Below, piece by piece: positions 22,622 to 30,282 of a stretch of DNA of 64,000 nt (its first letter is position 1; every line of letters begins with the position of its first letter). The stretch is taken from the NCBI RefSeq assembly GCF_030690345.1, contig NZ_JAUYGV010000006.1, forward strand, positions 1,116,001 through 1,180,000, in the 5' to 3' direction. A program made the position numbers and the translations under genes. The stretch comes from Rheinheimera sp. Its GTDB lineage: Bacteria; Pseudomonadota; Gammaproteobacteria; Enterobacterales; Alteromonadaceae. The notes beneath the pieces were generated by a model that did not search any database, was not told the DNA's origin, and was given only the letters and a program-made list of their open reading frames with translations.

Positions 22622-23521
22622 ATGCAGTATATACAATGGATGATAAAAGGCCTGGCTATGGGCGCGGCCGATGTGGTACCCGGTGTATCCGGCGGTACTC
22701 TGGCCTTTATTTTGGGTATTTATGAGCGCTTACTGGCTGCGATCAGTAGTTGCAACCTGCAGGCCTTAGGCTTATTGCGTCGGGGCCGTTTTAAGGCGCT
22801 GTGGCAACATATCGACGGCACTTTCCTGCTGTGTTTATTCAGCGGCATCTTACTGAGTATTTTCTCGCTGGCCGGAGTGATCAGCTATTTACTGCAACAC
22901 CGGCCTATTCCGCTGTGGGCTTTATTTACCGCGCTTATTCTTACTGCGTTACCGCACCTGTGCCGTAGCCTGCGCTGGAACACCGTGCGGTTGCTACTTT
23001 GTTTGTGCGGCATAGTGTTTGCGGTAATGGTTGGTATGTTAACACCAAGAGAGCTGCAGCCGGCCAGTTGGATGTTCTTTATCGCCGGGGCTGTGGCTAT
23101 TTGCGCCATGATCCTGCCCGGTATTTCCGGCAGTTTTATTTTACTGATGTCGGGTATGTACGCGCCGGTATTGTTGGCGGTTACCGAGTTGCAGCTGGGC
23201 GTGTTGGCATTATTTATGTTGGGTTGCATTATAGGTTTACTGGGCTTTTCCCGTGTGCTTAACTGGCTGCTGCAACATTATCACGACGCCAGTCTGGCGC
23301 TGCTGATTGGCATCGTGATAGGCGCACTGTATCGCATCTGGCCATGGCAACTGGAGCAGCAGCTTTATTTGCCGTGGCAGTATGCCGCCAAAGCCGGCCA
23401 GGCAGATATCACAGCGGCACTGCTTAGCGCCGCCGCCGGTGTCATTATTATGGTGTTGCTACTGAATTTGGAAAAGTGGCTTAACCCGGCTGTGGATGGC
23501 CGCAAGCAGACAGCAGACTAA
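22622..23521 (+). CDS. DUF368/PopT-type polytopic membrane protein
   Basis: The 299-residue protein has about eight hydrophobic segments and the family signature MGAADVVPGVSGGTLAFILG near the N-terminus, with a second related repeat (AICAMILPGISGSFILLMSG) about 130 residues later. DUF368 (PopT) members have been reported as undecaprenyl phosphate translocases that return the lipid carrier across the inner membrane. That function is assigned here by family only. Its position between pcm and nlpD is common in this group. The 3' end overlaps the longest form of nlpD by 26 bp. Confidence 0.85.
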   Translation: MQYIQWMIKGLAMGAADVVPGVSGGTLAFILGIYERLLAAISSCNLQALGLLRRGRFKALWQHIDGTFLLCLFSGILLSIFSLAGVISYLLQHRPIPLWALFTALILTALPHLCRSLRWNTVRLLLCLCGIVFAVMVGMLTPRELQPASWMFFIAGAVAICAMILPGISGSFILLMSGMYAPVLLAVTELQLGVLALFMLGCIIGLLGFSRVLNWLLQHYHDASLALLIGIVIGALYRIWPWQLEQQLYLPWQYAAKAGQADITAALLSAAAGVIIMVLLLNLEKWLNPAVDGRKQTAD

Positions 23522-24437
23522 AAAGGAGTCGGGTATTCGTTGTTCTTACCACCGCAATCTGCAGCTGATATTACGTCGCCGCGCCAAATTGGCCGGCAAG
23601 GCGGCGCTGTTGCTGTTGTTTCTTGCGGTGGCAGGCTGCTCTTCCGGCTCCGGTCCGGCACCGGTTACTACGCTGGAACTGCGGGAGAACTTTTACCAGC
23701 AGCGTAACCGCGGCACCTTAAACAGCAGCAGCTATACAGTGCAGCGCGGCGATACCCTGTATTCTATTGCGTTCCGGGCCGGTAAAGATGTGCGCGAGCT
23801 GGCCGGTATTAATGGCATTGCCAATCCTTATACTATTTACCCCGGCCAGGTCATTCGCTTCTCTGGTAAGGCGAAACCGGTAGCGCGCAAGCCGGCAAAA
23901 CCGGCAGTAGTGGCAAAACAAAATACAAATAAGAACAATTCAAGCCAAGCAAAATCAAATAGTTCGGTAAAACCGGCTAAACCTGTTGCACCAAAAAATC
24001 AAAAGGGTTATGTTCAAACCACGCCTGCAAAAAATAACAAAACCGCGCACTCTACCCTAAATAGGGACTTGGTGCAATGGCAGTGGCCGGTTAAAGGTAA
24101 AATAATTTCCGGCTTCTCCCATCAGCAACAAGGTAATAAGGGTATAGACGTAGCCGGGCGGGAAGGCGACAGAGTTAATGCTGCTGCCAGTGGTCAGGTG
24201 GTGTACGCCGGTAACGCGTTAAGGGGCTACGGCAATTTAATTATTATTAAACACAATGATGATTACTTAAGTGCTTACGCACATAACCGTAAGTTACTGG
24301 TAGCAGAGAAACAAATGGTAACTGCAGGACAGCAAGTTGCCGAGTTGGGTAGTACCGATGCAACAGATCCACGTTTGCATTTTGAGATCCGGTTTCGCGG
24401 CAGTTCGGTCGACCCACTGAAATACTTACCAAAATAA
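23496..24437 (+). CDS. nlpD: NlpD-type LysM/M23 murein hydrolase activator lipoprotein
   Basis: This lipoprotein has a lipobox (LAVAGC), a LysM peptidoglycan-binding domain (YTVQRGDTLYSIAF to YPGQVIRF), a lysine/proline/asparagine-rich linker and a C-terminal M23 domain. In the M23 domain the HxxxD zinc motif is replaced (NKGID) while LHFEIR remains, so it should be catalytically inactive, as in NlpD, which activates the amidase AmiC in septum splitting. The start is uncertain. The ATG at 23496 lies inside the upstream gene without a ribosome-binding site, whereas AAGGAG at 23523-23528 is spaced for an ATT at 23535 in the same frame. The gene commonly also carries the rpoS promoter. Confidence 0.9.
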   Translation: MAASRQQTKKESGIRCSYHRNLQLILRRRAKLAGKAALLLLFLAVAGCSSGSGPAPVTTLELRENFYQQRNRGTLNSSSYTVQRGDTLYSIAFRAGKDVRELAGINGIANPYTIYPGQVIRFSGKAKPVARKPAKPAVVAKQNTNKNNSSQAKSNSSVKPAKPVAPKNQKGYVQTTPAKNNKTAHSTLNRDLVQWQWPVKGKIISGFSHQQQGNKGIDVAGREGDRVNAAASGQVVYAGNALRGYGNLIIIKHNDDYLSAYAHNRKLLVAEKQMVTAGQQVAELGSTDATDPRLHFEIRFRGSSVDPLKYLPK

Positions 24438-24521
24438 TAAGATCGACAACATAAGTAATATCAGGAATGGATGCGATACGCCTTAGCTGGCCCCTGACCC
24501 TGTAGACGTGGGAGAAAGGAT

Positions 24522-25514
24522 ATGGGACAAAAAAGTAGTGATGATGAAGTTTTAGAGTTTAAAGACGACGAGCTGAACGAAGATGCGATGCTCGATGACG
24601 ACGCGGAGCCGGATGCCGCCGCACTCGTTACAGAAGAAAGCAGTAGTGATGACGTGTTTGCCCGCGATGACAGCCAGAAAACTATGGATGCCACGCAAAT
24701 TTATCTGGGCGAAATAGGTTTTTCTCCTTTACTGTCGGCAGAAGAAGAAGTGTATTTTTCCAGGCTGGCGTTAAAAGGTGATCAAGCCGCGCGCAAACGC
24801 ATGATCGAAAGTAACTTACGTTTAGTGGTAAAAATTGCCAGACGCTATATTAACCGCGGTTTGGCGCTGCTCGACCTGATAGAAGAGGGCAACCTTGGTC
24901 TTATCCGTGCGGTAGAGAAATTTGACCCCGAGCGCGGTTTCCGTTTCTCAACCTATGCTACCTGGTGGATCCGTCAAACCATAGAACGGGCCATCATGAA
25001 CCAAACCCGCACTATTCGTTTACCCATTCATGTGGTTAAAGAACTGAATATTTACTTGCGCGCCGCGCGTGAGTTATCACAAAAGCTGGACCACGAACCG
25101 ACACCGGAAGAAATTGCCAGCGCGCTGGACAGGCCGGTAGAAGAAGTGCGTAAAATGCTGAAGTTAAATGAGAAAATAACCTCAGTAGATACACCGGTGG
25201 CTGGTGCGTCGGAAAAACAGTTGCTGGATGTTATTGCCGACGAAAAAGAGCTGGGGCCGGAAACCGAACTGCAGGACGAAGATATTCGTCAGCATTTGGT
25301 GGTATGGCTTAATGAGCTGAACCCAAAACAGCGCGAGGTATTGGCGCGGCGGTTTGGTTTGCTGGGATATGAACCGTCAACATTAGAAGATGTCGGCCAT
25401 GAAATTGGTTTAACCCGCGAACGGGTGCGGCAAATTCAGGTAGAAGCGCTGCGACGCTTACGGGAAATTGTTACCCATCAGGGTTTGAATATCGAAACCC
25501 TGTTCCAGGATTAA
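24522..25514 (+). CDS. rpoS: RNA polymerase sigma factor RpoS
   Basis: The 330-residue protein has the sigma-70 core without the long region 1.1: an acidic N-terminus, region 1.2 ([22 protein letters not shown]), region 2 ([20 protein letters not shown] and [19 protein letters not shown]), region 3, and region 4 with the helix-turn-helix [20 protein letters not shown]. Length and the nlpD-rpoS linkage identify the stationary-phase and general-stress sigma factor. GGAGAAAGGAT precedes the ATG. The 84-bp gap after nlpD shows no clear hairpin. Confidence 0.97.
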   Translation: MGQKSSDDEVLEFKDDELNEDAMLDDDAEPDAAALVTEESSSDDVFARDDSQKTMDATQIYLGEIGFSPLLSAEEEVYFSRLALKGDQAARKRMIESNLRLVVKIARRYINRGLALLDLIEEGNLGLIRAVEKFDPERGFRFSTYATWWIRQTIERAIMNQTRTIRLPIHVVKELNIYLRAARELSQKLDHEPTPEEIASALDRPVEEVRKMLKLNEKITSVDTPVAGASEKQLLDVIADEKELGPETELQDEDIRQHLVVWLNELNPKQREVLARRFGLLGYEPSTLEDVGHEIGLTRERVRQIQVEALRRLREIVTHQGLNIETLFQD

Positions 25515-25529
25515 GCTCTGCTTACTACA

Positions 25530-25561
25530 AACAAGGCGCTCTCAGGCGCCTTGTTGTTTTT
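25530..25561 (+). terminator. Terminator of rpoS, overlapping the 3' end of the GntR gene
   Basis: A perfect 10-bp stem, AACAAGGCGC (25530-25539) with GCGCCTTGTT (25546-25555), closes a 6-base loop and is followed by GTTTTTG. It lies 16 bp after the rpoS stop. The stop codon of the convergent GntR gene falls within the hairpin, so it probably serves both genes. Confidence 0.85.
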
Positions 25562-26183
25562 GCAGCCACTGCACCAGCAAATTACCGGCAGCAGCAATAT
25601 GCCGCGTCAGTAGCTCGCTGGCCAGATAAGTATTGCCACTGCGTAATAAACTAAGCAGTTCGGCATGTTCCGCCGCACTGGTATCGGCATAGGCCAGTGC
25701 TTGTTCCTGGTAGCCCAGATAGCGCGATACCTGCTGGTGTAACTGATCCAGTAAGCGCAACAAGTGCGGTTTGGCGCAGCTTTGATACAAGATGCGGTGA
25801 AACTGCCAGTTCAACTCGCCGCGCTGATACGGTGCCAACTGTGTATTAGCCGCGATATAGGCCAGCAAGTCTTCAGCCTGGCCCAATTGGCTGAAGCTGA
25901 GGTTGGCCGCAGCCAGGGTTAACGCCAGCGGTTCCAGCTGTAAACGCAACATGCACAGCTCTTCTGCTTCAGTGGCGCTAAAGCCCGGTACCTGCATACC
26001 GGCTTTACCATGTGCTGCTAACCAGCCTTCGCTCATCAGTGCGTGCTGCGCATCGCGCACCACGATGCGGCTGACAGCATAGTGCTGCGCCAGTTGCTGT
26101 TGCGTCAACACTTGGCCCGGAGCCCAATGCTGCAGCTGAATATCCTGTTTTAGTTGTTGATACAGTTGCTGTTTTTTTAGCAT
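25542..26183 (-). CDS. GntR/FadR-type transcriptional regulator
   Basis: The 213-residue protein has an N-terminal winged helix-turn-helix (LTQQQLAQHYAVSRIVVRDAQHALMSEGWL) and an all-helical FCD-type ligand domain with conserved histidines (NWQFHRILYQSC, SAAEHAELL). FCD regulators respond to small organic acids, often through a metal in the helical pocket. Its ATG shares one base with the stop of benE upstream on the same strand (TGATG), so the pair is an operon and the regulator probably controls it. A palindromic site upstream of benE is the likely operator. Confidence 0.85.
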   Translation of the reverse strand: MLKKQQLYQQLKQDIQLQHWAPGQVLTQQQLAQHYAVSRIVVRDAQHALMSEGWLAAHGKAGMQVPGFSATEAEELCMLRLQLEPLALTLAAANLSFSQLGQAEDLLAYIAANTQLAPYQRGELNWQFHRILYQSCAKPHLLRLLDQLHQQVSRYLGYQEQALAYADTSAAEHAELLSLLRSGNTYLASELLTRHIAAAGNLLVQWLQKQQGA

Positions 26184-27352
26184 CAGCGGCTCCGGCGCAG
26201 GCCGTTAACCAGTAGTAAGGTTAAGCCGCCGGCAATAATGCCCCAAAATGCCGCGGCGATACCAAAAAAGCTGATACCCGACGCGGTAACCAGTAAGGTC
26301 ACGACCGCAGCTTCCCGATGTTCGCCCTCAGCGGTAGCTACTGCCAGATTCGCCCCTATGGTGCCCAGCAGTGCCAGCCCGGCCAGCGCGGCAATCATCT
26401 CTTTGGGAAAAGCGGCAAATAAGGCTACAACGGTGGCACCGGCAAGGCCTGCCAGCAGGTAAAACACGCCGGCGGCAATGCCGGCAATATAGCGCTTATC
26501 TTTATCCGGGTGCGCTTCAGCGCCGGTGCAAATGGCCGCGGTAATGGCAGCAAGGTTAATCGAGAATGCGCCCCAGGGCGCTAACAACAGAGTAGATAAG
26601 GCGGTGCTGCTGATCAATGGCGACACCGGTGTTTGGTAACCACTGGTGCGGATAACCGCGACGCCCGGGATATTTTGTGATGCCATGGTAACCAGCAGCA
26701 GCGGCAGGCCAACACCGAGCAGGGCGCTGAGTGACCAATGCGGTGTTACCCAAACCGGCGTGGTCAGGCTTAACGTAACAGCGGCGTAGTCAAACTGGCC
26801 TTGCAGCACTACGGTGACTAAGCCGCTGAGTAATACCCATAAAATGGCATAGCGCGGCATAAAGCGTTTGGCCAGCAAGTAGCTGATGCACATCAGGCCA
26901 ACTAACAATAACTGGCTTTGTAGTGAGGTAAAAATACTTAAACCAAATTGCAGTAAAATGCCGGCTAACATGGCGCTGGCCAGCGGCAGCGGAATAAGCC
27001 GTGTTAATTTATCAAACCAGCCGCTGATACCAATAACAACGCCCAGTGCGGCCGTAAAAATAAACACGCCCACGGCCTCGTTAATGGTTAATCCCTGCAG
27101 GCTGGTGGCCAGCAGCGCAGCGCCAGGGGTAGACCAGGCGGTAATAACCGGTGCCTTGTAATACCAGGACAGACCAATACAGGTAGCGGCCATACCGATA
27201 CCCAGTGCCAGCAACCAGGACGCCATGATGTCCTGAGTGGCGCCAGCCGCCGCTGCCGCTTGCAATACAATCGCCACTGAACTGGCAAAGCCTACCAGCA
27301 CGGCGACAAAACCGGCGACGACCGCCGACAGGCTGAGATCTTTAATCCACAT
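26183..27352 (-). CDS. BenE-family benzoate/H+ symporter-like transporter
   Basis: The 389-residue polytopic membrane protein has about 11-12 hydrophobic segments. It resembles the BenE family (nucleobase/ascorbate-transporter-like fold), with segments such as WYYKAPVITAWSTPGAALLATS and FSINLAAITAAICTGAEAHPD. Family members import benzoate with protons, but no benzoate-degradation gene is present in this window, so the substrate is unproven. It is the first gene of a two-gene operon with a GntR regulator. Confidence 0.82.
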   Translation of the reverse strand: MWIKDLSLSAVVAGFVAVLVGFASSVAIVLQAAAAAGATQDIMASWLLALGIGMAATCIGLSWYYKAPVITAWSTPGAALLATSLQGLTINEAVGVFIFTAALGVVIGISGWFDKLTRLIPLPLASAMLAGILLQFGLSIFTSLQSQLLLVGLMCISYLLAKRFMPRYAILWVLLSGLVTVVLQGQFDYAAVTLSLTTPVWVTPHWSLSALLGVGLPLLLVTMASQNIPGVAVIRTSGYQTPVSPLISSTALSTLLLAPWGAFSINLAAITAAICTGAEAHPDKDKRYIAGIAAGVFYLLAGLAGATVVALFAAFPKEMIAALAGLALLGTIGANLAVATAEGEHREAAVVTLLVTASGISFFGIAAAFWGIIAGGLTLLLVNGLRRSR

Positions 27353-27373
27353 AAACTAACTCAAACTAAAAAA

Positions 27374-27409
27374 GTATACCTAATTTAAAATGTATACATT
27401 TTTTGTCAA
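27374..27409 (-). promoter_or_regulatory. Operator and -35 element upstream of benE-gntR
   Basis: A perfect 16-bp palindrome, AAAATGTATACATTTT, lies at 27387-27402. A second GTATAC core is at 27374-27379, 18 bp from the first core at 27392-27397. On the minus strand a consensus -35, TTGACA (27404-27409), directly abuts the palindrome. A regulator bound here would cover the promoter, which fits autoregulation by the GntR protein. A good -10 element at the proper spacing is not evident. Confidence 0.6.
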
Positions 27410-27465
27410 GTAATTACAGTGAAAGGGATGCAGATTAGTGTTGCGGCCCGAACCGGTTTGTCCAC

Positions 27466-27529
27466 GCTGACACGCCGTAAATACATCCCTGTAGGCTCGA
27501 TTCGGCCATCCTGGCCTGCAACGGTCAGC
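27466..27529. repeat. Nested inverted-repeat element in the benE-mutS gap
   Basis: Outer arms GCTGAC (27466-27471) and GTCAGC (27524-27529) enclose an inner hairpin, GGCCA (27504-27508) with TGGCC (27512-27516). Between them lies ATACATCCCTGTAGGCTCG. It resembles a dispersed intergenic palindromic repeat type I recall from related genomes, but I see only one copy in this window, so calling it a repeat is partly from memory. Confidence 0.45.
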
Positions 27530-27567
27530 TTAGAACAAGCCGATTCTGGTTAGAGTGCCCATCGGAG

Positions 27568-30126
27568 TTATAGCTGTTGCTTTAGCTGATATAACAACTC
27601 CAGTGCCTGGCGGGCGGTTAAATCATCCGGGTTAATCGTACGCAGCTGATCCACCACCGGGTGTTCTTCGTGCAACAAACTCAGTTGTGGTTGTATGGTT
27701 GCTGCAGCTTTCAGCGGCGCTGTACTGCTGTGCTGCTCCAGTTCGGTTAATTTATGCCGTGCGCGCTGAATTACCGCTTTAGGCACACCTGCCAGCTGGG
27801 CTACCTGCAAGCCGAAACTTTTGCTGGCGGCGCCGTCCTGCACGTGGTGCATAAACACTATATCATCACCATGCTCTACCGCATCCAGGTGCACATTGGC
27901 TAAGCCTGGCAGCTGCTCCGCCAGCTCGGTCAGCTCAAAGTAATGGGTAGCAAACAGGGTTAAGGCCTTAATTTTTCCGGCCAAATAGTCGGCACAGGCC
28001 CACGCCAGGCTTAAGCCGTCATAGGTGCTGGTACCGCGGCCTATTTCGTCCATCAGCACTAAGCTATGCTCAGTGGCATGGTGCAAAATAGTGGCGGTTT
28101 CGGTCATTTCTACCATAAAAGTAGAGCGGCCGGAGGCCAGATCATCTGAGGCGCCGATACGGGTAAAAATGCGGTCTATCGGGCCTATTTGCGCTTTTGC
28201 CGCCGGCACAAAACAGCCGATACAGGCCATTAGAGTGATCAGTGCAGTTTGGCGCATATAGGTCGATTTACCGCCCATATTCGGCCCGGTAATCATCAGC
28301 ATGCGGCGCTGGCTGTTTAATGTCAGCGGGTTGGCAATAAACGGCTCGGTTAATACCTGCTCTACCACCGGGTGGCGCGCTTGCTCCAGCACTATGCCGG
28401 TTTGGCTGCTCAGCTGTGGCCGGCAGTAGTTCAGGCTGTCGGCGCGTTCGCTAAAGGTGCACAGCACATCCAGTTCGGCCAGTACCAGCGACAGTTGCTG
28501 CAGTGGTGCCAGGAAGGGCGCGGTCAGCTCAAATAATTGCTCGTACAGCTGTTTTTCCAGCGCTAAGGCTTTGCTTTGGCTGCCCAGTACCTTGTCTTCG
28601 TATTCCTTTAACTCCGGAATAATATAACGCTCGTTGTTTTTCAGCGTCTGGCGTCGTACATACTCCGGCGGTACTTTGGTATCGGCACTGCGGCCGGTTT
28701 CAATGTAATAGCCATGAATACGGTTAAAGCCCACTTTAAGCGAGGCGATGCCGGTGCGCTCGCGTTCGCGCAGTTCTAACTGTTCTAAATAATCGGTGGC
28801 ACCGGTTGCCAGCGCACGCCAGTGATCCAGCTCTGTGTTGTAGCCCGGCGCAATAACGCCGCCATCACGAATTAATACCGGCGGCGCTTCTACGATGGCT
28901 TGCTCCAGCAACTGGCATAGCTGTGGCAGCGGTTGGGCGGCCTGGCCGATTTGCTTTAGCAAGGCGCTGTTAAACGGTGCCAGTTGCGGCGCTAACAGTG
29001 GCAACTGCTGCAGGGCCTGACGCAGCCGGGCAAAATCACGTGGCCTGGCACTGCGCAGCGCCAGCCGCGCTATTACCCGCTCTATATCGCCGATGTGTTT
29101 TAACAGCGGCTGCAGTTGTTCATATTCTGTGGCCAGCTCTGTTACCGCATCCAGCCTGGCATTGATCTGGTTTTGATCGCGCAGCGGTGCATGGATCCAG
29201 CGTTTTAATAAGCGCGAGCCCATGGCGGTTTGGCTGCGATCGAGCACCGCGGCCAGGGTATGCTCATAGTTACCGGCCAGGTTTTGCGTCAGCTCCAGGT
29301 TACGCCGTGTTGCTGCGTCCAGTACGATATTGTCCTGCGAGCGCTCCAGTGCCACGGCGCGGATATGCGGCAGGGCAGTGCGCTGGGTGTCTTTAACATA
29401 CTGCATCACACAACCGGCCGCCATTAACGCTACCGGCGCATCGTCAACGCCAAAACTGAGTAAGTCTTTAGTACCGAATTGCCGACATAACAAACGCTTA
29501 GCGGTAGCCAGCTCAAACTCCCACACCGGGCGGCGGCGTGCGCCTTTGCGCTTTTCCACTAAATAGCTGTCGGCAAAATCTTCCGGGTAGAGTAATTCTG
29601 CCGGGTTCAGCCGCTGCAGCAGCGCGGCTAAGTCGTCGACATTATCAACCTGATTCAGCAAAAAACGGCCGCTGCTAAGATCCAGCTGCGCCAAACCATA
29701 CTGGCCGCGCAGCACACTGATGGCGCAGAGCAAATTGTCCTGGCGCTCATTTAACAAGGCTTCATCGGTAACAGTGCCGGGGGTAACAATACGTACCACC
29801 TTGCGTTCGACCGGGCCCTTGCTGGTGGCCGGGTCGCCAATTTGTTCGCAAATTGCGGCAGACTCACCCAGTTGCACCAGCCGGGCTAAATAGCCCTCTA
29901 CGGCATGGTAGGGTACGCCGGCCATCGGTATAGGTGTGCCGGCGCTTTGGCCGCGTTTGGTCAGCGAGATATCCAGCAAGGCAGAGGCCCGTTTGGCATC
30001 GTCGTAAAATAACTCGTAAAAGTCGCCCATACGGTAAAACAGCAGGATGTCGGGGTGCTGACTTTTTAAACCCAAATATTGCTGCATCATTGGGGTATGA
30101 GAAGACAAGTCTTTGATTATATTCAT
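27568..30126 (-). CDS. mutS: DNA mismatch repair protein MutS
   Basis: MutS recognises mismatches and small loops and starts methyl-directed repair with MutL. The 852-residue protein has the mismatch-contacting FYE at residues 36-38, a connector and lever region, the Walker A loop [32 protein letters not shown] and the [14 protein letters not shown] segment, and a C-terminal tail. The frame opens 14 codons earlier, but [16 protein letters not shown] aligns exactly with the family N-terminus, so I take the start at 30126. An extended -10 promoter lies directly upstream. Confidence 0.97.
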   Translation of the reverse strand: MNIIKDLSSHTPMMQQYLGLKSQHPDILLFYRMGDFYELFYDDAKRASALLDISLTKRGQSAGTPIPMAGVPYHAVEGYLARLVQLGESAAICEQIGDPATSKGPVERKVVRIVTPGTVTDEALLNERQDNLLCAISVLRGQYGLAQLDLSSGRFLLNQVDNVDDLAALLQRLNPAELLYPEDFADSYLVEKRKGARRRPVWEFELATAKRLLCRQFGTKDLLSFGVDDAPVALMAAGCVMQYVKDTQRTALPHIRAVALERSQDNIVLDAATRRNLELTQNLAGNYEHTLAAVLDRSQTAMGSRLLKRWIHAPLRDQNQINARLDAVTELATEYEQLQPLLKHIGDIERVIARLALRSARPRDFARLRQALQQLPLLAPQLAPFNSALLKQIGQAAQPLPQLCQLLEQAIVEAPPVLIRDGGVIAPGYNTELDHWRALATGATDYLEQLELRERERTGIASLKVGFNRIHGYYIETGRSADTKVPPEYVRRQTLKNNERYIIPELKEYEDKVLGSQSKALALEKQLYEQLFELTAPFLAPLQQLSLVLAELDVLCTFSERADSLNYCRPQLSSQTGIVLEQARHPVVEQVLTEPFIANPLTLNSQRRMLMITGPNMGGKSTYMRQTALITLMACIGCFVPAAKAQIGPIDRIFTRIGASDDLASGRSTFMVEMTETATILHHATEHSLVLMDEIGRGTSTYDGLSLAWACADYLAGKIKALTLFATHYFELTELAEQLPGLANVHLDAVEHGDDIVFMHHVQDGAASKSFGLQVAQLAGVPKAVIQRARHKLTELEQHSSTAPLKAAATIQPQLSLLHEEHPVVDQLRTINPDDLTARQALELLYQLKQQL

Positions 30127-30170
30127 ACAGATGTTCTTATCCGCAGCTGTTAGCGATGATAAAGCCACGA

Positions 30171-30179
30171 ATTATAACA
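30171..30179 (-). promoter_or_regulatory. Extended -10 promoter of mutS
   Basis: On the minus strand the sequence reads TGTTATAAT, a perfect extended -10 (TGnTATAAT), about 45 bp upstream of the mutS ATG. It lets mutS be transcribed independently of the helicase-nuclease gene inserted upstream on the same strand. No good -35 element is visible, as is common for extended -10 promoters. Confidence 0.6.
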
Positions 30180-30282
30180 GAAGTTTGTCAGTGCGGGGGA
30201 TCGTCATACACAAGCCGTAACTATTTATAAAAGTTTGAGTTATGGTAGTATGGCTACGATTATTTTAGTAAACCTAAACTGA

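Noticed and set aside
23496-24437. Incomplete zinc site in the NlpD M23 domain
   Set aside because: Loss of the catalytic residues is the usual state of NlpD, which activates amidases and is not itself an enzyme.
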